6,712 nt of DNA from JBOFOR01 sp051654865 (GCA_051654865.1 JBOFYV010000098.1:1-6712), one strand, 5' to 3'. Shown: positions 1 through 6,373, numbered from the stretch's first letter. The notes: generated by a model from the sequence alone, not told the origin. Made by a program: numbers and translations.

Positions 1-65
1 AGGGAACCAAAAGAGTATGAGTTATGGTAAAATTAAATAAATATAATTGAAGGGATACAATAAAA

Positions 66-476
66 ATGATAAAAGCAATTGTAAAAGATATACTATTTTT
101 AGAACAAAAATCAGAACTTGCAACAAAAGAAGATGTAGAAGTAATTAATGATTTAGTAGATACATTAAGAGCAAATCTAGATGGTTGTGTAGGTTTAGCT
201 GCTAATATGATAGGAATTAAAAAACGTATACTTGTATTTAGTGTAGGTACTATGATAGTTCCTATGGTAAATCCAGTTATATTAAAAAAAGAAGGACCTT
301 ATAAAGCAGAGGAAAGCTGTTTATCATTAACAGGTTCAAGAGAAACTACTAGATATGAAACCATAGAAGTAGAATATTTAGATAAGAACTTCAAAAAGCA
401 TAAACAAGTATTCACAGGATTTACAGCACAAATAATACAACATGAAGTAGATCACTTCGAAGGAATAATAATATAG
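66..476 (+). CDS. def: Peptide deformylase, short clostridial-type paralogue (136 aa)
   Basis: Predicted cytosolic metalloenzyme that removes the N-formyl group from new proteins. All three deformylase motifs are visible. Motif 1 is GLAANMIG (residues 43-50), motif 2 is ESCLS (83-87) with metal ligand Cys85, and motif 3 is QHEVDH (125-130) with ligands His126 and His130 and catalytic Glu127. At 136 aa it is shorter than the usual 150-190 aa enzymes: the N-terminal segment is abbreviated and the protein ends six residues after the HExxH motif. Met48 stands where classical enzymes have Gln (Gln50 in E. coli), and Ser84 replaces the Gly of EGCLS. I recall similar 'GLAANMIG' proteins in clostridia, so this is probably a known subfamily rather than a decayed gene. 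The start follows GAAGGGA (49-55) with 10 nt spacing. No neighbouring translation gene is visible. It may be a second deformylase; activity is inferred from the intact metal site. Confidence 0.9.
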   Translation: MIKAIVKDILFLEQKSELATKEDVEVINDLVDTLRANLDGCVGLAANMIGIKKRILVFSVGTMIVPMVNPVILKKEGPYKAEESCLSLTGSRETTRYETIEVEYLDKNFKKHKQVFTGFTAQIIQHEVDHFEGIII

Positions 477-485
477 GGGTATAGT

Positions 486-586
486 GTAGACTAGCCCCGT
501 GGATAGGTGATATATTACAGTTCTTCCTCCAAGCTAAAATGTCGGGGCGAACTATAATATATCACCTATCCACTAATAATATCTAC
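486..586 (+). repeat. Long structured hairpin element, copy 1
   Basis: The inner stem pairs 499-523 with 549-573: 25 positions, 24 of them Watson-Crick, with one C518/A554 mismatch. The apical loop is 524-548 and begins TTCCTCC and ends GTCGGGGC. Outside the inner stem an 8x8 internal loop (CTAGCCCC at 491-498 opposite TAATAATA at 574-581) is closed by a 5-bp outer stem, GTAGA (486-490) with TCTAC (582-586). No T-run follows, so it does not look like an intrinsic terminator for the deformylase gene, although it starts 10 nt after that stop codon. It is homologous in sequence and structure to the inverted copy at 834-945. The strand given is a convention, since the sense strand is unknown. Function is not recognised: a mobile palindromic element or a structured RNA are both possible. 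Confidence 0.85.
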
Positions 587-833
587 GATACTAAGTGATG
601 GAAACAAGGAAAAATGAATTACATCTTTTAAATACAACTACAAAGTCTCCTTCATCAGCAAATTTCATATCAAAATTAAATTTTCACCCAACCTTATTCG
701 TATAAATTATAAAAAATATTTATGATATTTTCTCAAAAATGCCACGATTTATATTCATACTAAACGTTTTCGTTTATATCTTAACATATTATTAAATAGA
801 TATTAATGCACCTATCTATTCCAAAAACTTTAT
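587..833. other. Gene-free AT-rich segment between the two hairpin elements
   Basis: No coding frame of useful length is present on either strand. Small symmetric sequences are visible: TAAACG-TTTT-CGTTTA at 761-776; AATAGATA (795-802) with TATCTATT (813-820) across 10 nt; and AAAATT-A-AATTTT at 672-684. The 8-mer CACCTATC at 809-816 also occurs in the 3' arm of hairpin copy 1 (563-570), which could be a trace of a degraded third copy or chance. On the - strand TTGAGA and TATAAT occur 19 nt apart, a weak promoter-like pair with no gene behind it. The segment holds nothing I can name. Confidence 0.5.
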
Positions 834-945
834 TTTGTAAATATTATGAGTGTAGAGAGGAGGTATTTATAGGCCGCACCGACTTTCCCAAAGGGCGGAA
901 GGAAGGCCTATAATACCTCCTCTCTACACGGACCCCATTTACAAA
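834..945 (-). repeat. Long structured hairpin element, copy 2 (inverted relative to copy 1)
   Basis: The inner stem pairs 850-875 with 905-929: 25 bp with one extra T bulged in the TTT at 866-868. The apical loop is 876-904. Read on the - strand, the loop begins TTCCTTCC and ends GTCGGTGC, matching the loop edges of copy 1. The outer stem is TTTGTAAAT (834-842) with ATTTACAAA (937-945), enclosing 7 nt on each side, or 8x8 if the last T-A pair is opened. On the - strand the 3' internal-loop strand reads TCATAATA against TAATAATA in copy 1. There is no T-tract, and it lies 69 nt upstream of the -10 box of the response regulator gene. It is more GC-rich than its surroundings. The strand reflects alignment to copy 1, not known transcription. 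Confidence 0.85.
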
Positions 946-973
946 CTACTACCAAAACTCTAATATGACTAAA

Positions 974-987
974 TTGTAATATTACAA
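974..987. promoter_or_regulatory. Perfect 14-bp palindrome, candidate operator upstream of the response regulator
   Basis: TTGTAATATTACAA is a perfect inverted repeat centred about 33 nt before the -10 box at 1014-1019, so roughly 45 nt before the probable transcription start. That is a usual position for an activator or an autoregulating OmpR-type regulator. Binding by the adjacent regulator is inference from location and symmetry only. Confidence 0.5.
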
Positions 988-1013
988 ATATTCTCTGATA
1001 AAACACAATTGGT

Positions 1014-1019
1014 TATAAT
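1014..1019 (+). promoter_or_regulatory. Candidate -10 box for the regulator/kinase/ABC operon
   Basis: A consensus TATAAT lies 45 nt before the regulator start codon. The hexamer 17 nt upstream (991-996, TTCTCT) is a poor -35. A good -10 with a weak -35 and an upstream palindrome is typical of activator-dependent promoters. In DNA this AT-rich, chance TATAAT boxes are common, so the assignment is tentative. Confidence 0.45.
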
Positions 1020-1064
1020 ATAAATATACCTAAAATTACAAAATAACATATAAGGGAGAATAGA

Positions 1065-1763
1065 ATGACAAATATACTTATAGTGGAAGACGATAGCACA
1101 ATAGCATTTAGTATGAAATATGCCTTAGAATCTGAAGGCTACAAAGTAGACAGTGCTAATAATATAGAAAATGCAAAAAACAAAATAAAAGAAAATACTT
1201 ATAACCTGCTACTGCTAGATGTAATGCTACCAGACGGTACAGGTTACGAACTATGCCAAGAAGTAAGGGAAACCAGTGAAGTACCAATAATATTTCTAAC
1301 AGCATGTGATGAAGAAGTAAATGTAGTAATGGGACTTGATATAGGTGGAGACGATTACATAACAAAGCCTTTTAGAGTAAGAGAGCTTATGTCTAGAATA
1401 AAAGCAGTAATGAGAAGAAAATCTCCAAAAACTGAAAATAATAATGCAAATACCATAATAATGAAGTTTAACGATTTAAAAATATCTACCCTAGAAGCTA
1501 GAGTATTCAAAAAAGAAGAAGAAATATTTTTAACATCAGTAGAATACAAACTACTACTAGTACTTGCTCAAAATAAAAATATAGTATTAAGTCGTGTTCA
1601 AATTTTAGAAAGACTTTGGGATGTTAGTTATGACTTTGTAAATGATAATACTCTAACAGTGTACATAAAAAGACTTAGAGAAAAAATTGAAGACAATCCT
1701 TCATCTCCTAAATACATACTAACAGCAAGAGGTATTGGGTATAAATTTGTAAGTGATAATTAA
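1065..1763 (+). CDS. OmpR/PhoB-family response regulator (232 aa)
   Basis: Cytosolic DNA-binding response regulator, presumed partner of the kinase encoded just downstream. The receiver domain covers about residues 3-113: acidic pair Asp9/Asp10, phosphoacceptor Asp52 in LLLLDVMLPDG, conserved Thr79, and Lys101 in the TKPF motif. A linker rich in Asn follows (about 120-130). The winged-helix domain spans about 133-229, with a recognition helix near NTLTVYIKRLREKIE (194-208) and the closing wing RGIGYKF (222-228). Length is standard for the family and no key residue is missing. The start ATG has an AGGGAG ribosome site at 1053-1058, 6 nt away. Its stop is 16 nt before the kinase start, so the two are co-transcribed. 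The upstream palindrome at 974-987 may be its own site. It probably controls the ABC genes, by analogy with other regulator-kinase-ABC clusters. Confidence 0.95.
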   Translation: MTNILIVEDDSTIAFSMKYALESEGYKVDSANNIENAKNKIKENTYNLLLLDVMLPDGTGYELCQEVRETSEVPIIFLTACDEEVNVVMGLDIGGDDYITKPFRVRELMSRIKAVMRRKSPKTENNNANTIIMKFNDLKISTLEARVFKKEEEIFLTSVEYKLLLVLAQNKNIVLSRVQILERLWDVSYDFVNDNTLTVYIKRLREKIEDNPSSPKYILTARGIGYKFVSDN

Positions 1764-1779
1764 ATGGAGGTAAAATGTT

Positions 1780-3021
1780 GTGATAATTAATAACCCTGAA
1801 GTAAAGAATTTCTTTATGAAGTTTTTTGGAATAATATTAATAAGTATCCTATTAGTGTTTGGAATAAGTAATATGACTTTAAATGCTATAAAAGCTAGAG
1901 TTATAGAAAATAATCAAATAATCGTAGGTACAATATATAGTAAATATCCAGAGTTAGAAGAAGATATAGTTGGAATAATAACTCAAAGTAAAAATGAAAA
2001 TAATAAAAAACTTGGTAAAGAAATATTAGAAAAATATAGCTATAGTAATGAACTAAGCTTCAGTACAGAAAGTATTGTAAGTAAATCTATAAGTGATGTG
2101 TATAAATATAATAGTATTTTAGTAGTGAGTATTATTATATTGTTTCTAGCTATAGTAATAGATTATTTTATAAGATTATATAAAGATATAAGGGATATGA
2201 CCAATTACGTTTATTATAGTTCAGAACATAAAAACTATAATATGAAAAACAAAAATCAAGAAGGTCAGATTGGTTTACTTAAAACAGAATTAATGAAAAT
2301 GACAAATATATTAAGAGAAAATGTAGAATTACTAAAAAAGGAAAAAGTATTTTTAAATAATGCTATATCAGATATATCACATCAATTAAAAACACCTATG
2401 ACATCATTAATACTTATAAATGATTTTATGTATGAGGATATACCTAAAGAGGTTAGGATAGATTTTTTAGATAAAACTAAGTCTCAACTAAATAGAATGG
2501 ATTGGCTTATAAAAAGTATGCTTAAACTGTCTAAGATAGAAGCCAAGGTAATTGATTTTAAAAAAGAAGAAATAAACATAAAAACTTTAATACATAAAGC
2601 TGTTGAACCTACAAAAATGCTAATAGATACAAAAGAGATAAATTTAGTTTTAAATGGTGATGAGAGTTCTAAATTTATTGGGGACTACAATTGGTGTACT
2701 GAAGCTTTAGTCAATATAATCAAAAACTGTGTAGAACACACACCAAATGAAGGTAAGTTAGAAATCTATTATGAAGAAAATCCAATGTACAGTGAAATAA
2801 CTATCAAAGATAATGGAGAAGGTATTGACGAAAAAGACATAAAGCACATCTTTAAAAGATTTTATAAAGGAAAAAATTCCACTAAAGAAGATAGTATTGG
2901 AATAGGACTAGCTATGGCAAAGTCTATAATTGAAAGTCAAAATGGAGATATAACTGTAAACAGTCAGAAAAATAAGGGAACAGAATTTATAATTATTTTC
3001 CATAAAAACTATTGTGACTAA
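1780..3021 (+). CDS. Two-TM sensor histidine kinase with HAMP-like linker (413 aa, GTG start)
   Basis: Membrane kinase that should phosphorylate the upstream regulator. TM1 is about residues 13-33 and TM2 about 112-131, leaving an extracellular segment of some 78 residues (34-111) with no family I recognise. A HAMP-like linker (about 130-182, ending EGQIGLLKTELMKM) leads into the HisKA domain with phosphoacceptor His201 in DISHQLKTP. The ATPase domain has the N-box around Asn316 (VNIIKNCVEHTP), the G1 box DNGEGI (344-349), the F box IFKRFYKGK (357-365) and the G2 box GIGLAMAK (374-381). All catalytic motifs are intact. Start: GGAGG at 1766-1770 is 9 nt before GTG 1780. An ATG at 1775 reads only ATG TTG TGA in another frame, so GTG is the usable start. 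The large extracellular loop separates it from BceS-type kinases, whose loop is very short. The ligand is unknown. Confidence 0.93.
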   Translation: MIINNPEVKNFFMKFFGIILISILLVFGISNMTLNAIKARVIENNQIIVGTIYSKYPELEEDIVGIITQSKNENNKKLGKEILEKYSYSNELSFSTESIVSKSISDVYKYNSILVVSIIILFLAIVIDYFIRLYKDIRDMTNYVYYSSEHKNYNMKNKNQEGQIGLLKTELMKMTNILRENVELLKKEKVFLNNAISDISHQLKTPMTSLILINDFMYEDIPKEVRIDFLDKTKSQLNRMDWLIKSMLKLSKIEAKVIDFKKEEINIKTLIHKAVEPTKMLIDTKEINLVLNGDESSKFIGDYNWCTEALVNIIKNCVEHTPNEGKLEIYYEENPMYSEITIKDNGEGIDEKDIKHIFKRFYKGKNSTKEDSIGIGLAMAKSIIESQNGDITVNSQKNKGTEFIIIFHKNYCD

Positions 3022-3032
3022 ACTGTCACAAT
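3011..3032. promoter_or_regulatory. Inverted repeat spanning the kinase stop codon
   Basis: ATTGTGAC (3011-3018) and GTCACAAT (3025-3032) form 8-bp arms around a 6-nt spacer that begins with the kinase TAA stop. No T-run follows, so a classical terminator is unlikely. It could be an operator for a promoter ahead of the ABC genes, or an mRNA hairpin setting relative expression of the two halves of the operon. The first arm is coding sequence, so symmetry may be partly constrained by codons. Confidence 0.5.
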
Positions 3033-3042
3033 GAAATTCACT

Positions 3043-3067
3043 TTGTAGTCATATTTAAAACCTACAA
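3043..3067. promoter_or_regulatory. Hyphenated dyad upstream of the ABC ATPase
   Basis: TTGTAG (3043-3048) and CTACAA (3062-3067) are exact 6-bp inverted arms across 13 nt, in the 79-nt gap between kinase and ATPase. A weak -10-like TATAAC lies at 3074-3079 with no good -35. The TTGT...ACAA ends resemble those at 974-987 and 3011-3032. Binding by the cluster's regulator is speculation; a dyad this short can arise by chance. Confidence 0.3.
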
Positions 3068-3100
3068 TAGAGATATAACTTAAGACATGTGGAGGTAATT

Positions 3101-3778
3101 ATGGAGATTGTAAAAGTAAAAAACTTATGTAAAAGCTATGGAAAAGATGAAGCAAAGGTAGATGCACTAAAGGACGTAAACTTAACTATAAACAAAGGAG
3201 AGTTTGTAGCTATAGTGGGACCTAGTGGAAGTGGTAAAAGTACACTACTACATTTATTAGGAGGAGTAGACAAGCCAACTAGTGGAGACGTATATATAAA
3301 TGATGTAAATATATATGAACTTAAAACTAAAGATCTAGCAATATTTAGAAGAAGAAATGTAGGTATAGTATATCAGTTCTATAACTTAATACCAGTACTA
3401 AGTGTATGTGAAAATATATTATTACCAGCAGAGCTTGACAATAGAAAAATAGAAAAAGATTATCTAAATGATTTATTATCTACATTAGGGTTAAAAGAAA
3501 GAGCAAATCATCTTCCTAATGAACTAAGTGGAGGGCAACAACAAAGAACATCTATAGGTAGAGCTTTAATCAATAGACCAGCAATAGTTTTAGCGGATGA
3601 GCCAACTGGAAACTTAGATAGTAAAAATTCAAAGGAAATAATAGAATTATTAAAACTATCAGTAAGAAAATACAATCAAACTTTAATAATGATAACTCAT
3701 GATGAAAACATAGCAAATCAAGCAGACAGAGTTATTACAATAAAAGATGGAATGATAAAAAGTGATGAGGTGATATAA
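3101..3778 (+). CDS. ABC transporter ATP-binding protein, MacB/LolD-like family (225 aa)
   Basis: Cytosolic ATPase that should dimerise on the permease encoded directly downstream. Counting from ATG 3101: Walker A GPSGSGKST (40-48), Q-loop Gln92, signature LSGGQQQR (142-149), Walker B IVLADEP with Glu167, D-loop NLD (171-173) and switch His200. Every catalytic motif is intact and the length is normal for the family that partners FtsX-type permeases. An in-frame GTG at 3089 would add four residues, but it sits immediately before and overlaps GGAGG (3091-3095), the ribosome site for ATG 3101 (5-nt spacing), so the ATG is preferred. The stop TAA directly abuts the permease ATG. The 79-nt gap from the kinase contains two dyads and may allow separate control. 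The substrate cannot be read from the ATPase; antimicrobial peptide defence is a common role but not shown here. Confidence 0.95.
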   Translation: MEIVKVKNLCKSYGKDEAKVDALKDVNLTINKGEFVAIVGPSGSGKSTLLHLLGGVDKPTSGDVYINDVNIYELKTKDLAIFRRRNVGIVYQFYNLIPVLSVCENILLPAELDNRKIEKDYLNDLLSTLGLKERANHLPNELSGGQQQRTSIGRALINRPAIVLADEPTGNLDSKNSKEIIELLKLSVRKYNQTLIMITHDENIANQADRVITIKDGMIKSDEVI

Positions 3779-6373
3779 ATGAATTTATATACATCTCTAA
3801 CAATAAAGTATCTAAAAGAAAATAAAAGAAGAACAATTATAACAATAATAGGAGTGATTTTATCAACAGCTCTTATATGTGGTATAGGTAATATATTTGA
3901 AAGTTTGATGGATTATCAAATTAGAGCAACATCTGAAAACAAAGGAAGCTTTCATGTATCATTTAATGGAATAGAAACTAAAAACCTTAAATATATAAAT
4001 GAAAATGCCGAGGTAGAAAAGGTTGGACTTAGTAATATATTAGGTAGTGCAGAAATTGATAATGAAAATAGAAAACTACTTACAATAAAGGAATATGACA
4101 ACAATGGATTTGATGGATATAAAATAAAGCTAATAGAAGGTAGATTACCTACTAATAAAAATGAAATAGTGCTAAGTGAAGATAGTTTAAATAGTTTTGA
4201 AAAAACAGTAAAAGTAGGAGACAGTATAAATCTACAAATAGGGAAAAGGTTACTTGAGACAGGACAAGAGATGACTGGTGCAAGTTTAGAAAAAGGTGAG
4301 TATATAGATAATCCTATTTCTAAAAATTATAAAGTAGTTGGAGTGGTTAAGAAACCAGGATTTGAAGTAGGAAAAGCAGTAACATATGGATTTAGTTATC
4401 TTGAGACAAGTACTAAAAATGATTTTGAAACTATAAATGCTAATGTTATTATGAAAAATCCAAAAGATGTTTATAAAAATGCTCCTAAAATAGCAGAGTT
4501 TGCAGAATTAGAAAATGTAGAATCTCATTCAGATAATGATTATGGAATATACTACAACAACCACTTATTAAATTTAATTGGAGGAAGTAAGTATGAACAT
4601 ATTGGTTCTACTATAAAATCAGCTATTTTATTAGCTACTTCTTTGGTAATGATATGTACAATATTTACAGTATACAACACTTTTAGTATATCAATAGTAG
4701 AGCGTAAAAAACAATTTGGTGTACTAAGTTCAATAGGATCAACTAAAAATCAAATAATAAAAATGGTATTAACAGAAGGTCTAATAGTTAGTTTAATAGG
4801 AGTTCCAATAGGGCTTTTATGTGGTACTGTGGCAATTGATATATTATTTAAATCAATAGCTAAGTTATTTGAAAATACATCTATAGCAGAGTTAGGGCTA
4901 AGAGTAATATATTCACCTAAAGTTATATTATTAAGTGCATTGTTGGTGCTGGCGACTATATTTATAGCTGTTATGATTCCTGCTATTAAGGCTGCTAAAA
5001 TATCGCCATTAGAAGCTATTAGAAATACTGGTGATTTCAAATTTAAAAAAGTAAAAAGCTCTAAATTAGTAAAGTTAATATTTAAAACTGAAGGTGTGCT
5101 AGCTTATAAAAACATAAAAAGGAATAGAAGAAGGTATAGAAGTATTGTAATTTCAATGATAGTTAGTATTGTTATATTTGTTTCATTTAGTGGATTTATG
5201 AAGATGATGCTAAAAGGTCAAGAGGTTATGAATTCTAAATTAAATTATAATATTCAACTATCGTCAATTTCTTCTGATGAAGATAATAATATTAATAAAG
5301 TAAAAGAAGAAGTTAAGAAGCTAGAAGGAGTAAATAATTTCTCAGAATATGACTTTGGACAACAGACTTATTTTAGTATGAATTTAAAAGAAAGTGATTT
5401 TAATAATAAACTAAATAAAGAAGAAAAAGAAATGTTTAAAAAACAGTTCACTCAAGAAGAGGAAGGAGAGAATGTTGTATATAAAATGTACAATAATATG
5501 CTTAACTTCCCAGGAGAAGAGTATATAGAAAAGATTAATTTAAAAGATGGTAATTTTGATAAAGAAAAAGCTATAAAAGAGAATGGAGTAATATTAGTAA
5601 ATAAAAGTTCTTACTCAGCACCTGGAAAAAGAGGGGAAGTAACTATAACTAATCATAAAGTTGGAGATATTGTTAACATAAGTCTTGAAGATGGTGTTGG
5701 AGAAAAAATTGGAGATGCAAAGTTTAAAATTATGGGTATAACTGACGAGAGAATCGTTGGATTTAGTACTTATAGAGAAGGTGGTTTGGACTTTATAACT
5801 TATGATGAGGTAGGTAAAAAAGTAGGTGCTAATGTAAGTAAAGGTACGTTATTTATCGATGTAGATAACAATAAATCTATAGAACAAATTCAAAATATAG
5901 CTAATAAATATCAGTACAATTTTTATGATGAAATAGAAGCGGCAGAAGATATGAAACAAACTTATAAAGTTATGCAAATATTTGTGTATGGGTTCTTGGT
6001 AGTAATATCATTAGTAAGTGCAACTAATATTGTAAACACGATAAGTACTAATATAAATCTTAGAAAAAGAGAATTAGCAATTATTAAATCAATAGGGGTA
6101 ACACCTCAAGGATTTAACCGAATGGTTTATCTAGAGAGTATATTATATGGTACTATTTCCCTTGTATATGCATTACCTATAGCTATTGTTATGTGTGTTG
6201 CTATGCATAATAGGGTAAGTGATGTTATTTCTTTTGGGATTATAATTCCTTGGGAGGCGATACTAGTTTCTATTTTTGCTGTATATTTAATAACAGTAGT
6301 ATCGGCAATGATACCTATGAAGAGATTAAATAAGGAAAATATTATTGAAAGTATAAGACAAGAGAGTATATAA
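3779..6373 (+). CDS. FtsX-like ABC permease, duplicated two-half type (864 aa)
   Basis: Integral membrane partner of the preceding ATPase. Two similar halves each have one TM helix, a large extracellular domain and three more TMs. First half: TM about 19-37, extracellular about 38-278, TMs about 279-302, 332-355 and 382-404. Second half: TM about 455-473, extracellular about 474-729, TMs about 730-753, 784-808 and 820-846. Each half carries the FtsX cytoplasmic signature after its second TM (NTFSISIVERKKQFGVLSSIG at 300-320; NTISTNINLRKRELAIIKSIG at 753-773), which should contact the ATPase. Each also ends in a related tail (SPLEAIRN at 409-416; NIIESIRQ at 854-861). This 4+4 layout differs from BceB, which has ten TMs and a single large extracellular domain. 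Such pairs act on lipoproteins, lipids or antimicrobial peptides; which applies is unknown. GAGGTGA at 3767-3773, inside the ATPase gene, is the ribosome site, implying translational coupling. Confidence 0.93.
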   Translation: MNLYTSLTIKYLKENKRRTIITIIGVILSTALICGIGNIFESLMDYQIRATSENKGSFHVSFNGIETKNLKYINENAEVEKVGLSNILGSAEIDNENRKLLTIKEYDNNGFDGYKIKLIEGRLPTNKNEIVLSEDSLNSFEKTVKVGDSINLQIGKRLLETGQEMTGASLEKGEYIDNPISKNYKVVGVVKKPGFEVGKAVTYGFSYLETSTKNDFETINANVIMKNPKDVYKNAPKIAEFAELENVESHSDNDYGIYYNNHLLNLIGGSKYEHIGSTIKSAILLATSLVMICTIFTVYNTFSISIVERKKQFGVLSSIGSTKNQIIKMVLTEGLIVSLIGVPIGLLCGTVAIDILFKSIAKLFENTSIAELGLRVIYSPKVILLSALLVLATIFIAVMIPAIKAAKISPLEAIRNTGDFKFKKVKSSKLVKLIFKTEGVLAYKNIKRNRRRYRSIVISMIVSIVIFVSFSGFMKMMLKGQEVMNSKLNYNIQLSSISSDEDNNINKVKEEVKKLEGVNNFSEYDFGQQTYFSMNLKESDFNNKLNKEEKEMFKKQFTQEEEGENVVYKMYNNMLNFPGEEYIEKINLKDGNFDKEKAIKENGVILVNKSSYSAPGKRGEVTITNHKVGDIVNISLEDGVGEKIGDAKFKIMGITDERIVGFSTYREGGLDFITYDEVGKKVGANVSKGTLFIDVDNNKSIEQIQNIANKYQYNFYDEIEAAEDMKQTYKVMQIFVYGFLVVISLVSATNIVNTISTNINLRKRELAIIKSIGVTPQGFNRMVYLESILYGTISLVYALPIAIVMCVAMHNRVSDVISFGIIIPWEAILVSIFAVYLITVVSAMIPMKRLNKENIIESIRQESI

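Noticed and set aside
1..40. Possible tail of an upstream gene (frames ending at 28-30 as REPKEYELW or at 38-40 as GNQKSMSYGKIK).
   Set aside because: Two frames are open for only 9-12 codons at the window edge and neither is recognisable.
486..586. Hairpin copy 1 as a rho-independent terminator of the deformylase gene.
   Set aside because: The loop is 25 nt, the stem has 25 positions, there is no T-tract, and an inverted homologue exists upstream of another gene.
539..598. 19-codon + strand frame starting in the loop of hairpin copy 1 (MSGRTIIYHL...).
   Set aside because: It mostly reads the hairpin arm, and the SD-like AGGTGAT is about 28 nt away, too far.
591..668. 25-codon frame on the - strand (MKFADEGDFVVVFKR...).
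   Set aside because: No ribosome site and no recognised family; it could be a decayed fragment but nothing supports expression.
486..945. The two hairpins as CRISPR repeats or integron attC sites.
   Set aside because: Only two divergent inverted copies, no regular spacers, and no attC core motifs at the arm ends.
1156..1549. Antisense frames of 64-69 codons within the response regulator gene.
   Set aside because: They are shadows of an intact coding gene with low-complexity translations and no ribosome sites.
3089..3100. GTG 3089 as start of the ATPase.
   Set aside because: It overlaps the GGAGG that serves ATG 3101, and family members begin near the MEIVKVKNL segment.
4750..5040. 96-codon antisense frame inside the permease gene.
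   Set aside because: Mirror of hydrophobic coding sequence; no start context and no recognised family.
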